Positions 8,155 to 18,800 of a stretch of DNA of 47,445 bases are shown here, one piece after another; positions within the stretch are counted from its first letter, which is position 1, and each line of letters starts with the position of its first letter. Under the pieces are notes generated by a model. It did no database searches. It was not told the origin of the DNA and saw nothing but the letters and a program-made list of their open reading frames with translations. The position numbers and the translations under genes are program-made. The DNA is from Bacteroidia bacterium (GTDB lineage: Bacteria > Bacteroidota > Bacteroidia > Chitinophagales > Saprospiraceae), in the NCBI GenBank assembly GCA_030433135.1, contig JAUILF010000007.1:1-47445 (forward strand), written 5' to 3'.

Positions 8155-9783
8155 TTAGCGAATCACTGATATTTTTCCAAAATCAATAATCTTGTGATGA
8201 TCACTCGATATTGTATACAAGTAAATGCCACCAGGGATGTCCGGTGATAGTGAAAGGTTGTTCAATCCCCGGTAGACTGCAGCCTCCCACACTCGTCGTC
8301 CCATCAAATCTGTTAGCGTCAGAAGGTTCTTTCCCGGCTTTCCATCAATCTGAACAAAGAGTTGATCCCGGGTGGGATTGGGTCCGATAAGTACTGAAGG
8401 TGTCTGAGCCTGATTGACTGTGGCAGTTGTCTGTGATCCGATTTCACAGTCATCGTGGTGAACCATATGGGAGGCAGTGTCAATGACCATATGTTCATCT
8501 CCATTCTGATATCCCGTTATCGAAAAAAAGAATAGCATCATTTCATCCGTTGTAGCCTCCCCCACAGTTACATCCACTGGCACATCTCCCGGTAAATGGT
8601 GGTTGGATGTTGTGTTGTTATAGCTTGCAACTCCGTGTACAGTTGACCAGGCTGGTATCTTGACCGGCTTTTTGAATGAATAGAATCCCTGCCATTCGAA
8701 GTCCCAGTGAGGTATGTCTATCAAAGGTATAGTGTCACCTCTGATGGTGGTGGCATAGGCCTTCATGGATTCACAGATAAGGTGGGCGTGCGGTGCGATG
8801 CCGACCAGTGTTACATCAAAAGGTACAGGGAAAAACTTCTGATGAAAAGTTTGTCGCGTATTGGCGGGTATATATAAAGGCCTGTCCATGCTGGAAAAGT
8901 GGTTGAGAACCGGTAAAACTTCGACTCTGCGCAAATCTTCTTTATCTGAAAACCGGATGCGAATGCTGGTGCTGTCCACCATTCCGGCATTTCCTTCCGG
9001 ATAGTGAAGTTGTGCTACTATGGTAGCTCCTTTGGGGAAAAAGATTCCCATTCCTTCCGGTGTGTAGGTGGCACTTGATCCGGGCACCCATCCGGCAATC
9101 ATTGATGCCGAATTGGTTCCTACCCCTCCAAAACAAGTATATCCCGGGTCCGGATCTGAATGATCTTTTTGTTGTGGAATCCCTGAAGTGTCCTGATATA
9201 AGATGACGTGATGAACGATACTGCGATTGCCTGGTATGATCTCTACACCAGTGATGTATTTGTCTTCAGACTCATTGGTCATGGCAACAAAACAACGATA
9301 CAGATCCAGCTCTCTGAGATCCGGGACCGTGAATTCGGGTAGCTGAATCACCAGATCCGGGTCGGCAATTTCAAATTCAGTCTGAACATTGGGCGGTGAT
9401 GGTTCTTCCGTACTGTTTCCGGGGAGTGCTCCCGTCTCAACCCAGTCCCGGAATAGTTGCACTTCCTCATCGGAAAGTGATCGTTTTCCAGCAATTTGAT
9501 GGCTGTTTCCCGGAGGCCAGGGAGGCATGATTCTGGTCGAAATGGCAGCTTCCATCGCATAGCGATACTGGAAGGCATTATCATAACTCTGAAGGGGGAA
9601 GGGAGCAATTCCCTTATCGTTATGACACGGTGTACAGTGTGAGTATACCAGGCAGGCTATGTGATCAGACCAGGTTACCTCCTGGGCATCAAGGGGTACA
9701 TGTAAGGAGATGATGACCATCAGTACACAAATACATCTCCCGGGTAAGGAAATGACAGCTTTCAATTTGACCTTCTCTATCAT
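8155..9783 (-). CDS. Secreted cytochrome c / copper type II monooxygenase-like protein with T9SS sorting domain
   Basis: Exported protein combining a mono-haem cytochrome c domain with a region resembling the copper monooxygenases PHM and DBM. The ATG at 9783 is preferred over the one at 9822, because it gives a clean signal peptide (MIEKVKLKAV to LDAQ). With that start the haem motif is C50-x-x-C53-H54 (HCTPCH), and M86 in RIMPPWP is a possible axial ligand. The PHM copper ligands have counterparts: H191-H192 (IVHHVIL) and H260 (QLHYP) for the first copper, H332-x-H334 (PHAH) and M415 or M416 for the second. The last 85 or so residues form a Por-type C-terminal sorting domain (GPNPTRDQLFV, GGIYLYTI), so it should be secreted by the type IX system. 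Substrate unknown. Confidence 0.82.
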   Translation of the reverse strand: MIEKVKLKAVISLPGRCICVLMVIISLHVPLDAQEVTWSDHIACLVYSHCTPCHNDKGIAPFPLQSYDNAFQYRYAMEAAISTRIMPPWPPGNSHQIAGKRSLSDEEVQLFRDWVETGALPGNSTEEPSPPNVQTEFEIADPDLVIQLPEFTVPDLRELDLYRCFVAMTNESEDKYITGVEIIPGNRSIVHHVILYQDTSGIPQQKDHSDPDPGYTCFGGVGTNSASMIAGWVPGSSATYTPEGMGIFFPKGATIVAQLHYPEGNAGMVDSTSIRIRFSDKEDLRRVEVLPVLNHFSSMDRPLYIPANTRQTFHQKFFPVPFDVTLVGIAPHAHLICESMKAYATTIRGDTIPLIDIPHWDFEWQGFYSFKKPVKIPAWSTVHGVASYNNTTSNHHLPGDVPVDVTVGEATTDEMMLFFFSITGYQNGDEHMVIDTASHMVHHDDCEIGSQTTATVNQAQTPSVLIGPNPTRDQLFVQIDGKPGKNLLTLTDLMGRRVWEAAVYRGLNNLSLSPDIPGGIYLYTISSDHHKIIDFGKISVIR

Positions 9784-10011
9784 AATGCCACGTTGATGAG
9801 GTAATAACCCGGTATGTGTCATTCAAATATGATACCTAAATAGATGACGAACCCCCGTTGTCTGATCTTTCCTCTAGAAGTTAAGGCAATACATCTAAAA
9901 GTTGGAACAATATTCCATTTACCCGGGTGATTTTAGATACTTTGGCATTCCAACAACCCCTCCCGAACCTTTTTGCTTGATCATGCATTGTTAGACGTTT
10001 AAAATCATCTC

Positions 10012-13000
10012 ATGAAAAAAATCACGTTAACCTTTATGGCATTGTGTCTGTTTACTTCTTGGGCACATGGACAAATCAGTGCCAAACTGATGCGATATAT
10101 GGATGTATCTGAAACTCAGATTGTGTTTGTTTATGGAGGAGATATCTGGATTGTGTCAAAAGAGGGAGGCATGGCTACCCAACTTACGCATTCACCGGGT
10201 GAGGAATCATGGCCTCGGTTTTCACCGGATGGATCTAAGATCGGATATACAGCCAGTTATCGTGGCAATATGGATGTCTATACATTACCTACTTCAGGAG
10301 GACTTCCGCAGCGGGTAACCTGGCAGTCCTTTCCTGACCGGATGATTGAATGGCATCCAGATGGGGAGCAAGTACTTTTTGCTTCACGTCGTGAGTTGGG
10401 ACAAAGATCTTCGCGTCAGTTCTTTTTGGTTTCGGAGGAGGGAGGTATACCACAAAAACTCGACATTCCATATGGTGAGCTAGCATCCTTTTCACCCAAT
10501 GGTGAACAATTGGCATACATTACCAAGATTACTGAGAACTATCCGTTTAAGCGTTACCGGGGCGGACTTGCTTCCGACATATTACTATATGATTTCTCTT
10601 CCGGGCAGGTTGAAAAGATCACGGATAACCCGGCCAACGATGGCAAACCAGCATGGGCTGGAGACAAAATCTATTTTTTGTCCGACCAGGGAGATGAAAT
10701 GAGATTAAACATATGGTCTTATGATACGAACAACCAAAGTACCCGTCAGGTGACTCATTTTACCGATTTTGACATCTCCTTCTTGTCTGCCGGACCTCAA
10801 GATCTGGTTTTTGAGGTTGGTGGTGATCTGCATTTACTGGATCTTGCCACTGAAAGTGACAGGGTGGTTGAGGTAGATGTAATCAGTGACCTTTCGATCG
10901 AAATGCCCAGAAAGGAAGATGTAAGGCGCAATATCCAGAATGTGACAGTAGCACCAAAGTCCCGGAGGGTCATTTTTGAAGCAAGAGGAGAATTGTTTAA
11001 TGTGCCGGCAAAGGATGGATATGTTGTAAATATGACCCGTTCCAGTGGTGCGTTTGATCACAGTCCTGCCTGGTCACCAGATGGGGAGTTTGTCGCTTTC
11101 TGGAGTGATCAGAGTGGAGAATACGAAATTCATTTGCACTCCGTGAGAGATGAAACGACTCGCCAGATCTCTAACCGGGGAAGTGGGTATGGATACAATC
11201 TTAATTGGTCACCGGATAGTAAGAAAATTGCCTTCATTGACGAAAAGAACGACATCTCGATATTGGATCTCGATACGGAGGAGATCCGTGTGGTTGATAA
11301 TGCAGATTGGAATGTAGGCCATGGTAGTCGTTATGGCTACACAATTGAGTGGTCTCCCAATTCAGAGTGGATTACTTATACCAAGGGGCTGGAGAATGCC
11401 AACAATGCGGTCTTTGTCTGCAATGTGATGGATGATGAAGTTTTCCAGGTTACCAGTGGGTTTTACCAGGATTCTGATCCGGTTTTTGGAAAGGATAGTA
11501 AGTATTTGTTTTTTCTCACTAACCGCACGCTTTCTGCAGCATATTCAGACATGGGAGATGGTACATGGATTTACCCTAATGCTACCCGAATCGCGTCTCT
11601 GAGTCTTACCCCCGATGCACCTTCACTACTGGCCCCGCAAAACGATAGCCTGGAGCTGGAAGACAAAGAGGACGAAAAGGAAGATGAAGAATCTCCAGAT
11701 TCGGAAGGTGATGATGGAGAAGAGGAGCAAGACGAGGAAGAGGGAGAAGAAGTTGAAAAGGACGAGGAAGAGGAAGTGGAAAGACTGGTGATAGATTTTG
11801 ATAATATCGAATCTCGATTAAAGATGCTTCCACCAGATGCCGGCAACATAGGAGGGATTGCCACTTTTGATGGAAAAATTGTCTATTTGCGGTTTCCGAA
11901 TACAGGTTCAGGTAGCCGGTCGGCATCTTTGGTTGTTTATGACCTGAAAGATCGCGAAGAGAAGACGATCATCGAAAATGTGCAAGGTGGTGCCGTGACT
12001 GCTGACGGCAAGGCTTTGATCGTAAGAAGTAACGGTAAATATGGAATCGTAAAGCCCGCACCAAACCAAAAGATTAAGGATCCTATTCCCACGGATGGCC
12101 TGGTTATGGATTTGGTGCCCAAAGATGAATGGCGCCAGATTTTTAACGATACCTGGCGAAGACATCGTGACTTTTTCTATGACCCGAATATGCACGGTGT
12201 AGATTGGAATGCCCTTAGGGAGCAATATGGTACGTTGATTGAAGATGCACGAACAAGATGGGACGTCACCAACATACAGTCTAACCTGGTTTCTGAACTC
12301 AGTGCCGGACATACCTACTCATCCGGAGGTGATGTGGAAAGAGTCAATGCTGTACAGACAGGTTTTCTGGGTATTGACTGGGAACTGACCGGTGGAAAAT
12401 ATCGGATCAAGAGAATCGTAAAACCAGCACCCTGGGATGTGGAGGTCAGGTCACCATTTGATCAACCAGGAGTTGACGTCGAAACTGGCGACGCGATTCT
12501 GGCAGTGAACGGGATCCCATTGGCAGTCGATAAAGATCCATACGCCATGTTTGAGGGATTGGCTGGTAAAACAGTAATGTTGGAAATAGAGAATGAAGAG
12601 GGCAATCATCGTGAGATTATCGTTGAGTGTTTGAGTCAGGGGGAAGAACAACATCTCAGATACCTGGAATGGATCGAGCGCAACAGATTGATGGTCGATA
12701 GTTTGTCCGATGGCAAACTTGGTTATGTCTACATGTCTAATACCAGTAGCCGGGGACAGCTGGAGCTTGTAAAGATGTATTATGGTCAACTGGACAAGAA
12801 GGGTTTTGTCATTGATGAGCGATTCAATGGAGGAGGCCAATTGGCGGACCGGTTTTTGGAATTGATTCAAAGGCCGGTAGTATATAACCTGCACTGGCGA
12901 CATGGAAAAGACCATACCTGGCCAATCAAGGCCAATACAGGCCCGGTCGGAATGTTAATCAATGGGTGGGCCGGATCCGGCGGCGACGGATTGCCCTGGG

Positions 13001-13335
13001 CTTTTCAGGAATTGGAAGCTGGTCCGATTGTGGGTGAAAGAACACTGGGTATTCTGGTGGGACCAGCCACCGGACATCGCCTGATTGATGGTGGCCGGAT
13101 TACGGTACCCGGGGCCAGGCTATACGATAATGACGGGCATTGGTTTTGGGAAGGTGAGGGGGTAACTCCTGATATTGAGGTTTGGGATGATCCCAACCTG
13201 TTGATGGAAGGCCGTGATCCTCAGATGGAGCGTGTAGTCTCAGAGGTGTTAAAGCTATTGGAAACCAATCCACCCATGAAGACACCGGCACCGGACCTGG
13301 AAGATCGAACGGCAGAAGGGTTGCGGGGAAAATAG
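10012..13335 (+). CDS. Tricorn-like S41 protease with beta-propeller, PDZ and acidic insert
   Basis: Large exported protease of 1107 residues. A signal peptide (MKKITLTFMALCLFTSWAHG) is followed by TolB/WD-like propeller repeats (SPGEESWPRFSPDGSKIGY, SPDGEFVAFWS) to about residue 545. A PDZ-like domain lies around 790-880 (VETGDAILAVNG), and a tail-specific protease (S41) domain closes the protein. Tricorn catalytic residues have likely counterparts in H767 (SAGHTY), S989 in the GSGGDG motif and E1009 (VGERTLG). Between the propeller and core domains, residues 549-600 are almost entirely Asp/Glu, an insertion I do not recall from the archaeal enzyme. Tricorn trims oligopeptides made by the proteasome; here an envelope peptidase role is more likely. 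The gene stands alone. Confidence 0.9.
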   Translation: MKKITLTFMALCLFTSWAHGQISAKLMRYMDVSETQIVFVYGGDIWIVSKEGGMATQLTHSPGEESWPRFSPDGSKIGYTASYRGNMDVYTLPTSGGLPQRVTWQSFPDRMIEWHPDGEQVLFASRRELGQRSSRQFFLVSEEGGIPQKLDIPYGELASFSPNGEQLAYITKITENYPFKRYRGGLASDILLYDFSSGQVEKITDNPANDGKPAWAGDKIYFLSDQGDEMRLNIWSYDTNNQSTRQVTHFTDFDISFLSAGPQDLVFEVGGDLHLLDLATESDRVVEVDVISDLSIEMPRKEDVRRNIQNVTVAPKSRRVIFEARGELFNVPAKDGYVVNMTRSSGAFDHSPAWSPDGEFVAFWSDQSGEYEIHLHSVRDETTRQISNRGSGYGYNLNWSPDSKKIAFIDEKNDISILDLDTEEIRVVDNADWNVGHGSRYGYTIEWSPNSEWITYTKGLENANNAVFVCNVMDDEVFQVTSGFYQDSDPVFGKDSKYLFFLTNRTLSAAYSDMGDGTWIYPNATRIASLSLTPDAPSLLAPQNDSLELEDKEDEKEDEESPDSEGDDGEEEQDEEEGEEVEKDEEEEVERLVIDFDNIESRLKMLPPDAGNIGGIATFDGKIVYLRFPNTGSGSRSASLVVYDLKDREEKTIIENVQGGAVTADGKALIVRSNGKYGIVKPAPNQKIKDPIPTDGLVMDLVPKDEWRQIFNDTWRRHRDFFYDPNMHGVDWNALREQYGTLIEDARTRWDVTNIQSNLVSELSAGHTYSSGGDVERVNAVQTGFLGIDWELTGGKYRIKRIVKPAPWDVEVRSPFDQPGVDVETGDAILAVNGIPLAVDKDPYAMFEGLAGKTVMLEIENEEGNHREIIVECLSQGEEQHLRYLEWIERNRLMVDSLSDGKLGYVYMSNTSSRGQLELVKMYYGQLDKKGFVIDERFNGGGQLADRFLELIQRPVVYNLHWRHGKDHTWPIKANTGPVGMLINGWAGSGGDGLPWAFQELEAGPIVGERTLGILVGPATGHRLIDGGRITVPGARLYDNDGHWFWEGEGVTPDIEVWDDPNLLMEGRDPQMERVVSEVLKLLETNPPMKTPAPDLEDRTAEGLRGK

Positions 13336-13466
13336 CTTGAAGGGCTGGTTCAGAGGACTGGAGTGAGATAGTCCGTTGCATGTCGGTTTCACCTACCTCA
13401 TTTCGAAGAAGAGATGAAGCAGGAAGATTCAGACTTCGGACAACCATGGGCATTTAATTCGAGGGT

Positions 13467-13492
13467 ACCCTAAACCTTAAACCCTAAACCCC
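13467..13492. repeat. Telomere-like CCCTAAA/CCTTAAA short repeat
   Basis: Three imperfect 7-base units reading CCCTAAA, CCTTAAA and CCCTAAA, followed by CCCC, lie directly after the stop of the small membrane protein gene. It is too short for a clear function. Confidence 0.5.
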
Positions 13493-13494
13493 TT

Positions 13495-13893
13495 TCATTC
13501 ATACCTCTTGAATCGTTTGCTTCTGAATTTACTTGGTTCTCCGGTAGATGTAATTCGCCTGTATCGTCTATAACCTCTCCAGGCAATAAAGCCACCTCCC
13601 AGGATCGCACCGAATTTGATGATGTATCGACTGGTAGAACTCGAGTAGTCGGTGAATTCTCCCAGATAGCCAAGTAAGAGAATCCCGGCACCTACCAGAA
13701 GTTGTATGAGGGCTCCCTGCTTGCCGGTTGTTTTCTTAATATAATCCACTTCAAATTCCTGAAGGTGAGCGATGATGTGGCCTTTTTCTTCCGGGGACAG
13801 GGGGTACTTTTTCAGTTCATTGTCTATGAAATAGGAGTCCTTGCCCTTCCTGATCAGGTGCTCCATTTCCTCTATGATAGGGTCTAAATCCAT
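13495..13893 (-). CDS. Small two-helix membrane protein of unknown function
   Basis: Protein of 132 residues that I do not recognise. The N-terminal 50 residues are soluble, helical and charged (MDLDPIIEEMEHLIRKG). Two hydrophobic helices follow at about 61-78 and 91-106. The tail is very basic (RGYRRYRR and KFRSKRFKRYE), which would favour a cytoplasmic C-terminus. It lies 57 bp downstream of the ECF sigma factor gene on the same strand and may be transcribed with it. A link to the neighbouring PUL is possible but not shown by the sequence. Confidence 0.65.
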   Translation of the reverse strand: MDLDPIIEEMEHLIRKGKDSYFIDNELKKYPLSPEEKGHIIAHLQEFEVDYIKKTTGKQGALIQLLVGAGILLLGYLGEFTDYSSSTSRYIIKFGAILGGGFIAWRGYRRYRRITSTGEPSKFRSKRFKRYE

Positions 13894-13950
13894 TTGTATC
13901 TATGAGATTTACTTAAAAATACCAAATGGGAAATCTACTGCATAGTCTTA

Positions 13951-14541
13951 TTAAAGAGAAAACAGCAACATGATAGAGAGAAGAGATGAAAACCCCGGAT
14001 TTGCCAGCAGTTGCTTCTTTAGTGCCTGCTTGCCTTTGTTTAGTTGGACTTTAACCGTATTGGAGGAGATTTGTAGTTGCTTTGCAATAGTTTGATTATC
14101 CTTTCCTTCCAGATAGCGCATCCTAAAAATCTGCTTCCTTCTTCCCGGTAACGAATCAATCATGTGGTTGAGCATATGCAACTTTTCGGTTTCCAGCACT
14201 ACCTGTTCACCTGTCTTGGGCAGCTGCAACTCATATTGACGGATAAACTGCTCTCGTTGATCCCGATTTCGGGCAATCTTTTTCAGGTAGTTAAAAGCTG
14301 TGTCTTTCGCTAGTTTGTATATGAGAGGTTCAATTTTTTCATACTGCGAAAATACTTCTTGCTTTCGCCATAGTAAGAAAAACACATCTGCCGTCGCTTC
14401 TTCGGCCAGGTAGGGAAGTCGGAGAAACCTCAGACAATAGCTATACACCAAACGCTCATACTTTGTAAACAAAGAGTTGAATTGCCTGGTATGATCAGCA
14501 GACTTCTGGTCACTTGGTTTTGTAACGTTTTTCTGTTTCAA
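13951..14541 (-). CDS. ECF-type RNA polymerase sigma factor
   Basis: Sigma-70 family factor of 196 residues in the FecI-like ECF group common in Bacteroidota. Region 2 spans about residues 20-90 (YCLRFLRLPYLAEEATADVF), and region 4 spans about 130-185 with the helix-turn-helix NQTIAKQLQISSNTVKV. The start appears to be a TTG at 14541: no ATG exists before residue 121, and an in-frame stop lies a few codons upstream. A short hydrophobic tail (SSLLSIMLLFSL) ends the protein. It is divergent from the FecR gene, with 180 bp between them. It probably switches on the SusC/SusD operon when released by FecR. Confidence 0.9.
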   Translation of the reverse strand: MKQKNVTKPSDQKSADHTRQFNSLFTKYERLVYSYCLRFLRLPYLAEEATADVFFLLWRKQEVFSQYEKIEPLIYKLAKDTAFNYLKKIARNRDQREQFIRQYELQLPKTGEQVVLETEKLHMLNHMIDSLPGRRKQIFRMRYLEGKDNQTIAKQLQISSNTVKVQLNKGKQALKKQLLANPGFSSLLSIMLLFSL

Positions 14542-14721
14542 GTCCTTTGGCAGTAGTTGTGACTAGAAAGTTAGAAAAATGATCAAAACGGAGTTAGTGA
14601 TTCGATAGAAAATAACAGTATAAATTCACAACAATTGGAATTATTGGGCTGTCAGATGGAAAGTTGAAAGAAAAATTGGTCTGGAGTAATCCTTTTTGAC
14701 TTTCACATTGGTGTACTATGT
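14542..14721. promoter_or_regulatory. Divergent intergenic region between ECF sigma and fecR genes
   Basis: A 180 bp AT-rich region holding the promoters for both the sigma factor (minus) and the FecR-SusCD operon (plus). I see no exact TAnnTTTG box in either direction. That fits promoters read by the alternative sigma factor, but the element itself is not identified. Confidence 0.4.
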
Positions 14722-15747
14722 ATGAGCCATGAGAGTCTAAAAAACAATCTCCTACGCAAGTTATATCAGGGAACCTGTACTCGTGACGAACTTATACAGC
14801 TATTTGATCTCCTGTCTGATCCGTCGGTAGATTCCCCACCAGCCGTGATGCAGGAATTGCTGCAAAATTTGGAGCAGACAGTCCCGGATGATCCGGAACG
14901 GATAGCCCGGATTCAGGCGAGGATTGCTCAAAAGAAAAATTATTCAGTATCCAGTGATAAAGCACAAAAGCGTAGCAGATGGGGGAAAAAAATAAAGGAA
15001 TGGCAAATTGCAGCGACTATTTTGACTCTTTTTGCTGCTGCAACCTGGTTGTTGGGGAGCAACTTCCTGTCTTCAAACGATATATATAATACAGACTTTG
15101 GTGAAATCATCGAAGTTGAACTGCCCGATGGTTCTCAGGTCTCCCTCAACGGAAACTCAAGACTGGAACTACAAGGTTCATGGAAGGAGGGGGAAGACCG
15201 AAGGGTGTTATTACATGGAGAAGCCTACTTTAAGGTAAAGAAGAAGCCGGCTACCAATGCTAAGTTTAGTGTGGTGACAGCGGACGTAACGGTTAATGTG
15301 CTGGGTACTTCTTTTAACGTGAACACACATCAATCAGAAACCAGGGTTTTTCTTGAGGAGGGCGATGTAAGTATAGAGCTTGAGGATTCACCTCAACTGA
15401 TTGCTCTCAAACCCGGCCAGGTACTGCGTTATTCAGCAGTAGAGAAGAAGTTGATACCTCCTGAGGAGATAGAAGAAGACCTGGAAGTCTCCTGGAAGGC
15501 CGGTATTATGGAATTTAGAAACACACCTCTTAACAATATTCTGTTACGGATTGCAGATGCTCATCATCTCGATTTCACCATTGCTGACGATGAGCTGAAA
15601 AACCGGGAGTTTACGCTGGCATTACCCACCGGTGATATGGATGTTACCATGCAAATACTCAGCAAGACGACCGGAACACTGATCAATAAGGAAAACGGAG
15701 AATATGTATTAAGAATAAAACCGGAAAAAGAAAAAGAAGAGGATTAA
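14722..15747 (+). CDS. FecR-family anti-sigma factor
   Basis: Single-pass inner-membrane anti-sigma factor of 341 residues. The cytoplasmic N-terminal part (1-90) would bind the ECF sigma factor. One membrane helix lies at about 96-112 (AATILTLFAAATWLLG). The periplasmic FecR domain (about 125-235) shows VELPDGSQVSLNGNS and VLLHGEAYFKV, and a DUF4974-like domain closes the protein (FRNTPLNNILLRIADAH). It transmits the signal from the STN domain of the downstream SusC transporter. The ATG at 14722 is the natural start, and SusC follows 67 bp after the stop. This is the standard sigma/anti-sigma/SusC arrangement of Bacteroidota PULs. Confidence 0.94.
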   Translation: MSHESLKNNLLRKLYQGTCTRDELIQLFDLLSDPSVDSPPAVMQELLQNLEQTVPDDPERIARIQARIAQKKNYSVSSDKAQKRSRWGKKIKEWQIAATILTLFAAATWLLGSNFLSSNDIYNTDFGEIIEVELPDGSQVSLNGNSRLELQGSWKEGEDRRVLLHGEAYFKVKKKPATNAKFSVVTADVTVNVLGTSFNVNTHQSETRVFLEEGDVSIELEDSPQLIALKPGQVLRYSAVEKKLIPPEEIEEDLEVSWKAGIMEFRNTPLNNILLRIADAHHLDFTIADDELKNREFTLALPTGDMDVTMQILSKTTGTLINKENGEYVLRIKPEKEKEED

Positions 15748-15814
15748 ACCCTATGTATTGGCCTACACTGGTAATATCCCCTTCTATTTAGTGACTTTAA
15801 AAACGGACAAAATT

Positions 15815-18800
15815 ATGAATTTCTTACTGCTACACAAAAGGTGTGGATCTTCGATCCCCACCTTTCTGGCTGTGTTGATGCTGGGCTTTCCAGTTATTGG
15901 TGCTGCCACTGCTTCGTTCGTGGACCAGGAACGTTTCCTGACCGAAGTTTTTGACGAGCTGGGTGAAAAATATCAGGTCTTCTTTAACTACGAGGCAAAA
16001 TCCCTACACGGGGTGAAAGTCGACTTTGAGTTTCGAAAGGAGGAGAAGCTTCAACAGGCAGTCGACCGGTTGCTCGCTCAGACCGATCTGCGTTATGACG
16101 TAGTGGATGAGCGTTACTTTATTATTTATCATGATAACAAACAAAGCCGCAAAAGTGCCCGTAAGATTGAGCGCAAGCTCAAACAACTGAACAATTTGCA
16201 GCGAAAGTCTGATGTGAAGGTGCATCGGAACTCAGGTGATCAATCTTTTGATCGTACCAGGGTGTTGCTGGAAGCCGTGGCTGCTCAGGCCCCAAGAGTA
16301 AATGTAACAGGGACCGTGCTGGATGAAACTGGTGAGCCACTCATTGGTGTGACCGTTCTGATTGAAGGAACCACCACCGGAACGGTAACTGACTTCGACG
16401 GAACCTTCGAGATTGATGTCGAGGATGAAAATGCCAGCCTGGTGTTTTCGTATACCGGATACCTGACCAAGACCATACCACTGGAAGGCAGGTCTCAACT
16501 TGACATTATTATGGAGGTAGAGGTTTCTGCATTGGAAGAAGTGGTTGTTGTGGGATACGGAACGCAAAAGAAGGTAAATCTAACCGGGGCCGTTGCTTCA
16601 GTGGGTAGCGAATCTCTGGAAAAGCGACCTATAGCCAGTACCGGTATGGGGTTGCAAGGGCTGATACCAAATCTCAACATCTCCATAAGAAACGGTGATC
16701 CGACCCGGGAAGCCGATTTCAATATTCGGGGATATGAATCCATTAACGGTGGTAACCCGCTGATCCTGGTAGATGGTGTTCCTATGGATATCGAGCGTAT
16801 TAATCCGAACGATATCGCTAGTGTCAATGTCTTGAAAGACGCTTCTGCAGCCGCGGTTTACGGGGCGCGGGCAGCTTTTGGTGTGATCCTCGTTGAAACC
16901 AAAAAAGGAAAATCCGGAAAAGTTAACATCAACCTTTCTACGGAATTATCTGCTGCCAAACCCATTTTTAACATGGATCCGGTAACCGATCCATATACTT
17001 TCGTTACGGCCAGAAATATGGCCAACATCCGAACCAATGGTGCTCCTTCATACACGGACGAATTTGTGGCAGCAACGAAAGCTTTTTCAGATGGTACCGG
17101 ACCCGAATGGGGAGTGGTGGATGGAGTGTTGCAATACTATGGTTACAATCATTACCAGGAAGATCTGATGACTGATTATGCTCCTCAACAGAAGTATGAT
17201 ATGAGTGTTTCAGGAGCTACCGAAGGCGCCAACTATTATGTGTCATTTGGTCTGTTGAACAAAGATGGATACCTGGACAGCGACAATAATGAAAACTTCA
17301 AGCGCTATAATGCATTGGCCAAGATCGATTTCCAGGTAAACAATTGGCTCAGTCTGGACGAAAAAGTAGTATTTAACTCTCAGGTGAGTGATAAACCTCA
17401 CTTCTATAATTGGGATGTTAACATCAATACGGTGGCACGGGTAAATCCCATATTACCGATAAAATTTCCAGACCTGGATCATTATCTGGAACCGGGTGAC
17501 CGAGATGAGTTTGCCCAGTATATTGGCCGTGATTTTGCCAGCCTCAATTTCTTTCCCTACCTCGAGCAGGGTGGAAGAGAGACCTTCACCGTCAATGACC
17601 TTTGGCTAACCCAGGGGATTAACATCACGCCATTTAATGGTTTTCGTATCCGGGGAGAATTTTCCTACAACACCTACCATAGGAATTACGAAGATGTAGC
17701 CAGCAAGGTAGAAGTGATTGAAAACCGAGACCTGACCGGCCTGATCATAGGCAACGGATTTAGCGGCAATGACTGGATCAATACGCGCTCTGACTACAAT
17801 CAGTATTATGTACTCAACACCTATGCAGAATATGTACACGATGCCATGGAATCCCATTTTTTCAAGGCTATGGTCGGCTTCAATCAGGAATTTGGTCGCT
17901 ATACACATACCAGGGCACAGGCAAATACACTTATTACGCCGTTGGTTCCGGATCTTAATGCAACTACAGGAACACAGCAGACCTTTGGTGGTAAGAGTGA
18001 AGTGGCCATTCGCGGAGTATTCTACCGGTTGAATTACATCTATCGGGACAAATACCTCTTTGAGGCTAACGGCCGTTACGATGGGACCTCGAGATTCCCG
18101 CAGGATGATCGTTTTGGGTTCTTTCCGTCCTTTTCAGTGGGTTGGAGAATATCTGAAGAAGGCTTTATGGATGGCACCCGGGGTTGGCTGGACAACCTTA
18201 AGTTAAGGGCTTCATATGGAGAGTTGGGTAACCAGATTATCACAGATAACAACGGAAACCAAATCTTTTACCCATATGTGGCCACCATGGGAATAGGTAC
18301 ATCTCCTTATATGTTGTCCAATACTCGTATACCCTTTGTTTCCGCAGCCGGGCTGGTTAGTCCAACGTTGACCTGGGAAAAAGTGATTTCCAGAAACCTG
18401 GGTATTGACATTACGATCTTGAATCAAAGGCTGGATTTCTCCTTTGATATTTATACTCGTGATACCAGAGATATGCTGACAGATGTAGAATATCCTGCCA
18501 TCCTTGGTACGGACGCTCCCCAGGCTAATGCAGCCGATCTGCGTACCGCAGGTTGGGAAGGTTCGCTCACCTGGCGCGATCGGATCGGTGGAGGTGATTT
18601 TAGTTATGACGTGACTTTTGCCCTTTCCGACTGGCAGACCGAGATCACTAAATATGACAATCCAACAGGTGCTCTTAGTGAATACTATGAAGGACAGAAA
18701 ATTGGAGAAATATGGGGATTTGAAACCGTTGGTATTTTCCAATCAGATGCAGATGTAGATGCAGCTCCTGATCAGTCCAATATAGGAGCCAACTGGAGAA

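Noticed and set aside
11571-11864. Antisense Ser-rich ORF opposite the tricorn-like gene
   Set aside because: It is the reverse complement of the Glu/Asp-rich tract; the openness follows from GAA/GAG codons.
15758-15814. N-terminal extension of the SusC frame from a TTG
   Set aside because: The 19 extra residues precede a good signal peptide beginning at the ATG at 15815.
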